This document shows positions 1 to 9,600 of a stretch of DNA of 64,000 nucleotides, piece after piece. The notes beneath the pieces were generated by a model. The model ran no database searches. It was not told the DNA's origin and saw nothing but the letters and a program-made list of their open reading frames with translations. Source of the stretch: Leptospira biflexa (GTDB lineage: Bacteria > Spirochaetota > Spirochaetia > Treponematales > Rectinemataceae); NCBI GenBank assembly GCA_020721875.1, contig DYLX01000002.1, positions 142,073 through 206,072 of the forward strand. Direction: 5' to 3'. The stretch's first letter is position 1. Every line of letters starts with the position of its first letter. Made by a program: the position numbers and the translations under genes.

Positions 1-1
1 A

Positions 2-280
2 ATGCGGAAGCACCACTTCGACGCCCCAAGCGCAGGCTCCATGTTTAAGAACAATCGCGAGTTCGGCAAACCCACCGGTAAAATTCTGCACGAGCTCGGC
101 TTGCGTGGGTACCGCATCGGCGACGCCGCGATCTCCCGCTGGCACGCAAATATTTTCATCAATCTTGGAAATGCGTCTGCGAAGGATATGCGCGCGCTCA
201 TTCTCCATGCCCAGGCGCTTGCCTTCGCCGCAACCGGTCGGCGCCTCGAACCCGAGGTGCTGTTCGTGGGAGAATTCTGA
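2..280 (+). CDS. murB: UDP-N-acetylenolpyruvoylglucosamine reductase (MurB), C-terminal part, truncated by window edge
   Basis: SAGSMFKNNREFGKPTGKILHELGLRGYRIGDAAISRWHANIFINLGNASAKD matches the MurB C-terminal domain pattern (AGSxFKNP...GLxGxxxGxAxxSxxHANFxxNxxxAxAxD). Confidence 0.85.
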   Translation: MRKHHFDAPSAGSMFKNNREFGKPTGKILHELGLRGYRIGDAAISRWHANIFINLGNASAKDMRALILHAQALAFAATGRRLEPEVLFVGEF

Positions 281-283
281 CAC

Positions 284-621
284 TACTGCTACGAACCTTG
301 CTTACTGCTACGAACCTTGTTTATAAAATAGTCGGCGTCTGGAAAGGAAGATTACTGTACGCCATACGCGGGTAGATATTCAGGCCTTTTTAAAAGTGGG
401 GTAGCAAACACACACACATAAAGCTTGTGCTCTAGAGACAAGAGGCTTAGTCGGGTCAAGAAGGTGCTATAGCGGAACAGCGAGTGCCGTGCATCGTTGA
501 TCTTTTGCTTCGCGATTCACGTAACCTCTGCATGTGGCCTGTGTGCGAGCGTTTTTCCAGTCATGGCATATTTCTTTTTGCTATCTTTTTTTCTACTTCA
601 TACACAAGGTTCGTAGCAGTA
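284..621. repeat. 17-bp repeat family: two direct copies (284-300, 303-319) and one inverted copy (605-621)
   Basis: tactgctacgaaccttg at 284-300 and 303-319; its exact reverse complement caaggttcgtagcagta at 605-621. Confidence 0.85.
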
Positions 622-667
622 ATATTTTGTTGCGTTCTGTACATCAATGAATTAGACTCTTCTATAG

Positions 668-3160
668 ATGGATATAATTCATGATCCAGTAGGCATATTC
701 ACACTGATCCTCCTCGCCAGCCTTATCGCGTCGTGGTTATCCGAGGCACTACACCTGCACAGGGCTGCACTGCTGCTCGCACTGGGGGTGATCGTGGGGC
801 CGAATCTCCTGGGGATCGTGGAGGCCGGCGCAGCGCTGCAGGTACTCAGCTCGGTCGGCATTATCTATATTTTCTTTCTGGCAGGGCTGAGCGTGCATGG
901 TCTCGGACGCGTTACGAGGCTCGGAAGCCTAAGTTTCAGCGCTCCGCGCTGCCAGGCGCTTCGCTTTATCTCATGGGCCCTCATACCCGCGATCATTGGT
1001 GTGACCACAGGCCTCGCGCTTGGTGAGCCTCTCCTCAGTGCGCTGGCTATTGGCACGCTTTTCGCATCAGCGGGCGCTGCCGATTCCCTCAGCGAGCCAA
1101 TCGCTCAATACCTTGAAGCAGCCTCCTACGGGCCACCCGCCGGCGTTTCAATTCTCATCGCGCTCTCTATGCTTCTCCTCACTTCAGTGTCGAGCGGGAT
1201 TGGCATAAAGCTCATCATTCTCAATTGCGGATTCGCATGCGCGATCGCAGGCATCGAACTCGCGCTTCTTCCTCGGTTCGTCGCGCTATTGCTGCGTAGA
1301 GCTCGCAGGCCTGAAAATACGCGGGCATGGATCTACTTGGCTACCACCTTCGCGTTCGCCTACGCAGGAACATTGCTCTCAATTCCTAACTGGTTTTCAG
1401 CATTTTTTGCGGGAGTTTCGCTCTCGTCATTCCACGCGGCGTCCGGTCCGTCAGAATCGCGGGCACGCATTCCCGGTGATGACATCTTTACGCTCGCCGC
1501 ATTCTTTCTTATGGGTGTCTCGCTGGATATCTCAGGACTGAGCTCAAAACCGCGCGCCGTCGTGATGGTCGGGGCGCTATTTGTCTTTGGCCTCGCCAGC
1601 CGTACACTCGCAGCTCTCTTCTCGAGACGTGTTTCTTCGAATCAGGGGTGGTCTATAAGCCTGGCAATGCCTTACACCGCGTTTTCTCTTGGTGTCGCCT
1701 GGGTGTTCTTCGGGGTTGGCCTCTTCGATATTCCAGTCTTCGTGAGCTCCGCGCTGCTCGGGCTTGTAAGCAGCGCGATATCAGAAGCACTCATGAAGAG
1801 AGCCTCGCCCGCCACCCTTAGGCCCTTGGAACACGGAGAACGGGGCGCTTTGAGTACAAGCCCAAAGCGCATCCTCATTGCGCTCTCCAAGCCCACATCG
1901 ATACCACCACTTCTCGAACTCGCAACGCTGCTCCATGGCACCAACAATCAATCGCCCCTCTTTCCACTCGTCGTGCGTGCTCCCTCAGAGCCCGAAGGTA
2001 TTGTTTCTGCCACCTCGGAGACCCTCCTCGCCACAGCGGTCATGCGTCTCTCCGACCTAAAAAAACCGGTGCTTCCCCTCAATGTGGTCTCTGAGAATCC
2101 CGCCCGGGGTATCTTAGACGCCGCGCGCGACAAGCATTGCGACAGCATCATCATCGGATGGAACGCTCAACCACGCCTTGCGCACGCATTTTTCGGCAGT
2201 GTAATCGACCAGGTTATTGCCGAAAGTTCTGCTCTTGTGTTCGTATCTCGTACACAATTCCCGTGGAAGACGAGCAAGCAACTCTTTGCGATTTTTCCAC
2301 CTGGCGCTGAGCGCTCCATCGGCTTCGATGCCGCGTTCCTCTGCATCGAGCGCCTCGCCCTTGCCTCACATGCCCCGCTCTCTTGTCTCTCTGAACAGAG
2401 TTCAATGGTCGCCGCCACTCGATCGGCGATTCAAAAATCGCTTCATTTTTCCTCGTGGAGAGAAATTCCCGAACTCTTGGCTCCACAAGTGGGAACCGCA
2501 ACGTCTATTGCACTTCTCTTGTCTAAGGCGGGAAAACCACAATGGAATCCGGCGTATGAGCGGCTTCCACACATCCTGGCGGAAAAATTCCCCCAAGCGA
2601 ATGTATTGGTGATTTACATGCCCACGCCAGAAGCCCAAACCGAAGAAGGTCTCAGCGGAGAGGTTTCTCCCACGGAGCGTGACATTGCAAACGCCGCACG
2701 CGAGGCCGATCGCAGTCACGCGCGCGCAATCCTCCTTGAAGCAATCCACAGCGGCAGGGTCAAGGTGAACGCGCAGGGAAGCGCGATTGCAGAGGCGGTG
2801 TACGATCTTCTGTTCTCGGCATTTCCCGGCGGCGAAAAGAGAGATCTGCAGATTCTCTCGGACCGTTGCATCGACCTTCTTCGAACTCAACCCATAGAGA
2901 TAGAGCCTGGCGTTGTGGTCCTCCATGAGAGGATCGACATCATTCAACACCCGGTGGTTTGCTTCAGTGCGAATAAGGGCGGCTATCGATTGAGCGCACT
3001 TGAGAATCCAGTACACATCATCGTGCTCATCCTTGTTCCAACAAGCCAGGAGCCGGAGGACCATCTGAGATTCTTGGCAGATGTCGCTGCGCTTTTCCGC
3101 AATGATGATTTAAAATCGCGACTTCTCTCAGCAACTTTACCGGAAGATATAGTATCTTAG
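668..3160 (+). CDS. Cation:proton antiporter (Kef/NhaP-like CPA family) with C-terminal universal-stress-like cytosolic region
   Basis: 830-aa ORF; N-terminal half with about 12 hydrophobic segments and antiporter-like motifs (LLLALGVIVGPNLLG, IIYIFFLAGLSV); soluble C-terminal half with repeated Usp-like segments. Confidence 0.75.
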   Translation: MDIIHDPVGIFTLILLASLIASWLSEALHLHRAALLLALGVIVGPNLLGIVEAGAALQVLSSVGIIYIFFLAGLSVHGLGRVTRLGSLSFSAPRCQALRFISWALIPAIIGVTTGLALGEPLLSALAIGTLFASAGAADSLSEPIAQYLEAASYGPPAGVSILIALSMLLLTSVSSGIGIKLIILNCGFACAIAGIELALLPRFVALLLRRARRPENTRAWIYLATTFAFAYAGTLLSIPNWFSAFFAGVSLSSFHAASGPSESRARIPGDDIFTLAAFFLMGVSLDISGLSSKPRAVVMVGALFVFGLASRTLAALFSRRVSSNQGWSISLAMPYTAFSLGVAWVFFGVGLFDIPVFVSSALLGLVSSAISEALMKRASPATLRPLEHGERGALSTSPKRILIALSKPTSIPPLLELATLLHGTNNQSPLFPLVVRAPSEPEGIVSATSETLLATAVMRLSDLKKPVLPLNVVSENPARGILDAARDKHCDSIIIGWNAQPRLAHAFFGSVIDQVIAESSALVFVSRTQFPWKTSKQLFAIFPPGAERSIGFDAAFLCIERLALASHAPLSCLSEQSSMVAATRSAIQKSLHFSSWREIPELLAPQVGTATSIALLLSKAGKPQWNPAYERLPHILAEKFPQANVLVIYMPTPEAQTEEGLSGEVSPTERDIANAAREADRSHARAILLEAIHSGRVKVNAQGSAIAEAVYDLLFSAFPGGEKRDLQILSDRCIDLLRTQPIEIEPGVVVLHERIDIIQHPVVCFSANKGGYRLSALENPVHIIVLILVPTSQEPEDHLRFLADVAALFRNDDLKSRLLSATLPEDIVS

Positions 3161-3208
3161 TGGTAGAACCTTCTATGCCAGGAACGTGATAATGAACGCA
3201 CTGCTTCG

Positions 3209-3643
3209 ATGGCCGGCGCGAAGATCCCGTTAGATTTGGGGCGATTCTGGATCTTGCAAGCGCTGAGTACTGCGGTCATCATGCTGCCAGTCATTCTGAA
3301 CATCACCATACTGCTACGCTTTATCTCGGGCGTACCGCTCTTTAAAAAATCGGCGCTTAAAAAATATGGCTCAACCCCTGAGTATCAAGACTACCTCGCG
3401 CGCACGAGACTCCTCGTGCGTTGGCCACCTAAGTCGAACAGCTCCAACTCAGGTGCCTCCACCGCGAAGATTCCAACGGTCGCGAACCTCTCCGACAAGG
3501 AATTCACAGGGCGATGGAAACATGCCATATTTATAAAAGCCGTCGTGCTTCCACGACGGCTTCAAGAGGGCTGCCCTGCACTATGGCAGGGCGGCCTTTT
3601 TTATCCAAGGGCGACTGTGCGCCCATCTATTACTGATTCTTGA
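3209..3643 (+). pseudogene. Truncated DUF1295 / steroid 5-alpha-reductase-like C-terminal fragment
   Basis: Only the C-terminal signature is present (ISGVPLFKKSALKKYGSTPEYQDYLARTRLLVRWPPK); the N-terminal transmembrane region expected for the family is missing. The ORF runs through the terminator hairpins. Confidence 0.5.
3538..3603. terminator. Double back-to-back terminator hairpins between convergent genes
   Basis: Hairpin 1 AGCCGTCGTG-cttc-CACGACGGCT (3538-3561), A/T tract on the left side; hairpin 2 GGCTGCCCTGC...GCAGGGCGGCC (3569-3596) followed by a T run on the + strand. Confidence 0.85.
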
Positions 3644-6600
3644 TCAGCACAAACTCAACGCGCCTATTCTTCCAACGGTTCTGCACATCGGTGAAAGGTA
3701 CCACAGGCTCACTCGAACCAAGACCCACCACGCTTAATCTGCGCGGATCAACACCGTTGTCGGTGAGCATTTTTCGCACGACTTCTGCGCGTTCAGTGGA
3801 GAGCGGTATGAGCTCGTTGGTTTCTTCCTGCTGAATACGTGAGGCGCTGTAGCCCAACATCTTGCCGATGTTGTTCCCATGGCCCTCTACCTGCACCCTG
3901 TAGTCCGGGAACTTGCCCAGAATCTGCGCGATACGCGCGACCACCTTCTGGTTACGCGAGACTATGTCGTCGCTCAACCCAATGAAGTCAGCGTGGTTTG
4001 CCCTGAAGACGATCGACGGTACCTGGATCTTGAGGCGATCGCCATCGCGAATCACGAGCACATCAACCGCGATGACGCCCTTTACCTTCGTTTGATTGCC
4101 GAGCGCATCCCAGGCAGTGAACTCAAATGGATAATCTGTCGCGGATTGGACGAGCTCACCCTTTGATGATTTTCCGTTCCAGGTGATATGAGCCGGTGGG
4201 TTGCCCTTGCCGCTCCAGCTCATAAAGGTTCGCGTGGAGGCGATATCCTGAAGCGTTGAGGATTCCACCACGGCTGTTTCGAGCACATCGAGCTTCCACT
4301 CTGTGATGCCCGCATTCTTGTCCGTCGCGAGCCCAAAGGTGAGCACGTCGTTCACGCCGTCGTCATCGGGGCTGAAGTATTCAGGCGTGACGCTGATATC
4401 GACCTTAGGTGGCGCTACTTTTACGATGATCTTGCTGCTGTTCGCCTCGGCAACATCGCCCTTGAGGTATTTCACCACAAGTTTGCCGGTAAAGGTGTCC
4501 TCGATAACTTGGCCTTGAAGGTCGCGGCCGTCCCACACAAGGCGAGTCGGCACATCGGAGCCTGAACCGCCGAAGAAAGAACGCTCGACACCCTTGGAGT
4601 CCAAAAGCGAGAAGCGCCAGGAATCGATGCCTTCGCGGTTTTCAACAGTGATCGAGAACGACACATCATCGCGGATGCCGTCGCCATTGGGCGAAATTCC
4701 TGTATCTGAGGCTGTCACGAACACTCTCGGCTTCGTGGCGTCGACCATAATTCTCTTGATCTGCGCCGATGCAGAATTTCCCGCCGCGTCCACACTGACC
4801 ACTTCGTAGGAGTAGACACCATTCGGCACAAGCTTGCCACTCGAGTCTGTACCGTTCCACGTAAAGGTTTGAGCCTGACCCTTCCACGAGTAGCTGCGGA
4901 CCACGGCGCCTGAAGCGCTTCGGATCTTGCCCGACCAGTCATCGCCCAGATCAGAGGCCTGCGTGATCGTGACATAATCCTTTACTCCATCGCCATTGGG
5001 CGAAAAGAGCAGCGGATCGGCGGAAATCTGAATCTTCGGCGCCACGGTGTCCACCGTTACCATCGCTGGTCCGAGGTTGAACATGTCGCCATTCGCATAC
5101 TCGAGCGAGAGGTATACGCTGTAGACGCCATCGGGCACTTTCAGGCCGGAATCGCTGCTGCTGTCCCATAGGTACTGTGATTTGATGTCGGTTTTGCCCT
5201 TCCAGTTCCGGAGCGGAGCCTGACCCGGCATCGCTTTCGCGCCTGAGTAAATCGAGAGCGAGTAATTGAGGAGTGTGTCCGGTTTCGGCGCGACGATGTT
5301 GATGTAGGTAATATCCTTAATGCCATCATCGTTCGGACTGAATGCATTTGGTTCGATTCTCATGCTGACATTCTTCTTCGCCGCGTCCACCGTGATGCGC
5401 TGTCGAGGAAGAATAAAGGAGTTGCCTGCATCGTCGATCGACCGCAATTCATAGTAGTAATTACCATCAGGGACTCTTGAACCGTTCTGGTCCTTACCAT
5501 CCCAGGAGAGATTCGCAAGCGATGGGTACCACTCCCATGTGCGCAGTATCTTGCCCGCATCCGATATGATCTGAGCGTTCCACTTGTCGCCGTACACACT
5601 CGTCTGCGAAATATCCAGGGTGTCGGCGCGACCATCGCCATTCGGCGAAAAGACTGTTCTCGCGAAACTCACTTTCGCCTGTGGCGCGATACGGTCAATA
5701 ATGACGGGTACGGGGCCGGCCTTCGCAAGTGCGCCATTCAAATACAGCATCTCCAGCGACACACTGTACTCACCGTCAGGTACCGCTACACCAGCGTCAC
5801 TCATCCCGTTCCACCGGTACTCCCGCACAATCCCCGTACTCCCCTTCCAGCGCTTCACTACCCCACCACCCTTGTCCGCGATACTAAGCGAGTACTGCTG
5901 TACCCGGTCCATCGCGTCCGCCTCTACATTAATCACCAACTCGTCTTTTATCCCGTCGTTGTTCGGACTAAACGCCTTGTCGCTCAACCGCAGCTGCGCC
6001 ATCCTCCGCCCAGTCTCTACCTGGATCCGGTACGGCCCCGCCACCGTCTTGTTCCCCGCCGCGTCTACCGACTCTACCGTGTAGCTGTAGAACCCGTCCG
6101 GCACCACTGTCCCGTTCGCGTTCCGCCCATCCCACACAAGATCCTTCGCCTCACCCTGCCAGCTCCAGCTCCGCACCACCATCCCCGCGCTGTCCTTCAT
6201 CGTCCCCGCCCAGTCGTCCCCAGGCACCGAACGCTGCGTAATCGTGATCGTGTCGCTCCGCCCGTCCCCATCCGGCGAGAATATGTTCCCCTGCACCACC
6301 GCCTCTATATTCGGGAACTGCCGATCTAGCACAAAAGTCCCCGTCCCGCTCTCTACCTCATCTCCGTTCCGGTACACCACCTTCAACGATGCCGCGTAAT
6401 GCCCATCCGGCGCCGGTATCTGCGCGTCCGTCTCTCCCTTCCATACGTACTCACTCTGCGGCGTCTGTCCCTTCCACGTCCGTACCGCGCTCAGCGCCGC
6501 AGATCCATCCTGCGCCACAATCTGCAGCACGTACTCTTGCACCTTCTCCGGCGCCACTACGTCCGCCGTCAGCGTCTCAATGTCTTTCACCCCGTCCCCG

Positions 6601-9600
6601 TTCGGACTAAAGGCTCGGTCGCTCAGCGCCAACCGCACCGACTTCTTCTCCGTCTCTATCTCAAATACTCCACTCGTGTAGCTGTATGTGTTCCCCGCCG
6701 CGTCCTTCGACTCAAGCTTGTACTGGTACTTCCCGTCCGCCGCAATGTTCCCCGCGTCGTCCCGGCCATCCCATGCAAAGCTCTCCACCGATCCTTGCCA
6801 GTCCCAAGTCCGCACCGACTTCCCGCTTGCATCGATCATCGCCCCGCGCCAGGTGTCCCCCGGTACCGAACTCTGCGTCACTTCCAGCGTGTCGTTCACC
6901 CCATCGCCGTTCGGTGAGAAAATGGTCTGTGCAATGGACACTTTCGCCTGTGGCGCGATACGGTCAATAATGACGGGTACGGGGCCGGCCTTCGCAAGTG
7001 CGCCATTCAAATACAGCATCTCCAGCGACACACTGTACTCACCGTCAGGTACCGCTACACCAGCGTCACTCATCCCGTTCCACCGGTACTCCCGCACAAT
7101 CCCCGTACTCCCCTTCCAGCGCTTCACTACCCCACCACCCTTGTCCGCGATACTAAGCGAGTACTGCTGTACCCGGTCCATCGCGTCCGCCTCTACATTA
7201 ATCACCAACTCGTCTTTTATCCCGTCGTTGTTCGGACTAAACGCCTTGTCGCTCAACCGCAGCTGCGCCATCCTCCGCCCAGTCTCTACCTGGATCCGGT
7301 ACGGCCCCGCCACCGTCTTGTTCCCCGCCGCGTCTACCGACTCTACCGTGTAGCTGTAGAACCCGTCCGGCACCACTGTCCCGTTCGCGTTCCGCCCATC
7401 CCACACAAGATCCTTCGCCTCACCCTGCCAGCTCCAGCTCCGCACCACCATCCCCGCGCTGTCCTTCATCGTCCCCGCCCAGTCGTCCCCAGGCACCGAA
7501 CGCTGCGTAATCGTGATCGTGTCGCTCCGCCCGTCCCCATCCGGCGAGAATATGTTCCCCTGCACCACCGCCTCTATATTCGGGAACTGCCGATCTAGCA
7601 CAAAAGTCCCCGTCCCGCTCTCTACCTCATCTCCGTTCCGGTACACCACCTTCAACGATGCCGCGTAATGCCCATCCGGCGCCGGTATCTGCGCGTCCGT
7701 CTCTCCCTTCCATACGTACTCACTCTGCGGCGTCTGTCCCTTCCACGTCCGTACCGCGCTCAGCGCCGCAGATCCATCCTGCGCCACAATCTGCAGCACG
7801 TACTCTTGCACCTTCTCCGGCGCCACTACGTCCGCCGTCAGCGTCTCAATGTCTTTCACCCCGTCCCCGTTCGGACTAAAGGCTCGGTCGCTCAGCGCCA
7901 ACCGCACCGACTTCTTCTCCGTCTCTATCTCAAATACTCCACTCGTGTAGCTGTATGTGTTCCCCGCCGCGTCCTTCGACTCAAGCTTGTACTGGTACTT
8001 CCCGTCCGCCGCAATGTTCCCCGCGTCGTCCCGGCCATCCCATGCAAAGCTCTCCACCGATCCTTGCCAGTCCCAAGTCCGCACCGACTTCCCGCTTGCA
8101 TCGATCATCGCCCCGCGCCAGGTGTCCCCCGGTACCGAACTCTGCGTCACTTCCAGCGTGTCGTTCACCCCATCGCCGTTCGGTGAGAAAATGGAACTCG
8201 CAAGTTTTACGTCCGCCTTGGGCGCCTGCCTGTCGACGACAAGCGGGCCCAAGTTCGCCACCACTGCGTCGCCATTCGGGTACTGCGCGCTGAAAGTAGC
8301 ATTGTAGCTGCCATCGGGCACCGGCAATTTCGTGAGACTCGAGCCGTCCCACACAATAGAGGCCGGCAGATTTCCATTGCCTTTCCATTCCATCACCGTC
8401 TCTTGGCCTGAAAGAATGGCCAGCCGCCAATCGCTCACCGTCTCCGGCGCGGTTACGTGTAGAGCGACAGTCATCGTGTCCTGCACGCCGTCCGCATTCG
8501 GGCTTATCGCCATAAAGTCCGCCGAAATCGTGGCCTGCTTTACGAGCGTATCGATGCCGATGCTCACTGGAGTCGAGGCGAAGCTGTTGCCCGCCTTGTC
8601 GACGCAGATGAGCCGATAGCTATACAGGCCATCGGGGAGGAGCGCGCCATCGGTTGTTCGTCCGTCCCAGATGATCTCAGGAGGAGTCGTGTTCCTGAAT
8701 TCCCACTTTCGACGCATCGTGCCCTGGGCATTCCGAAGTTCGCCCGTCCACAGCACCTCGTTCGACCCCAGCTGAGAGATGATCACCTGCGACTGCTGGG
8801 CATCGCCGCGCGGATTGAAGAAGGCGCGCGAGCATGAGACCTGGGCGGCCGGCGCCGTAATGTCGATCACGAAAGAAGAGCTCGACTGTGTCTTCTGGTA
8901 GCCATTCTCAAATTCATAGGAGAGCTCAAAGTGGTAAGTCCCCTCAGAGAGAAGCTTGCCGCCGACCTTCCCGTCGAACTGCAGCGCGCTCGGCGGAAGA
9001 TTCGTTCCATCGCCAGATAGCAGCATGTCGCTCGAAATCGCCTTAGTACCCGAAGAACCGACCACCTCGAGCTTCCAGTTCATAAGGCCTTCGACACTCT
9101 CAAACTTTATCGCCACATTGAGGATATCCGCGATGCCGTCATCGTTCGGGCTGAAAGCGTCTCGATTCACCGCCATCGATACCGAGGGCGCGCGCGTGTC
9201 GACGACAATAGGACTAAAGCTCGTATGGAACTCATTGCCCGCGATGTCGGTACTCTGAAGTTCGAGGCTATAGCGGCCATCTGCAACACGCTGTCCCGTG
9301 GAGTCTCTTCCATCCCACTCGAAGTGCTCGGGGAGTCCATCACGATACTGCTCAGTGTGCACCACCTGACCTTGCTCATTTTTAATCGTCAGATTCCAAA
9401 GATCCTCTTTGCTTCCTGTTAGATTGAAGGAGAGCGTATCCCGATTTCCGTCGCCATTGGGGCTAAAGATCGCGCGCACATCATTGAGTTCAATCGAGGC
9501 TGAGGGGGGTGTTGCATCGAGAATAAAGGCGTCAGAGTACACAATCGGCGAGTAGCCATTCCGATACTTCATCTCGATGCCCGCCTTGTACTGCCCGTCG

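Noticed and set aside
2402-3064. 220-aa minus-strand ORF inside the antiporter gene
   Set aside because: No recognisable motifs; overlaps the soluble tail of the longer coding frame.
6399-8186. Identical 172-aa ORFs on the + strand (6399-6917 and 7668-8186) and other paired ORFs
   Set aside because: They are antisense shadows of the duplicated Ig-coding block; Arg/Pro-rich translations look like frame artefacts.
5670-8194. Tandem repeats as a CRISPR-like array
   Set aside because: Repeats are long coding Ig modules without short direct repeats and unique spacers.
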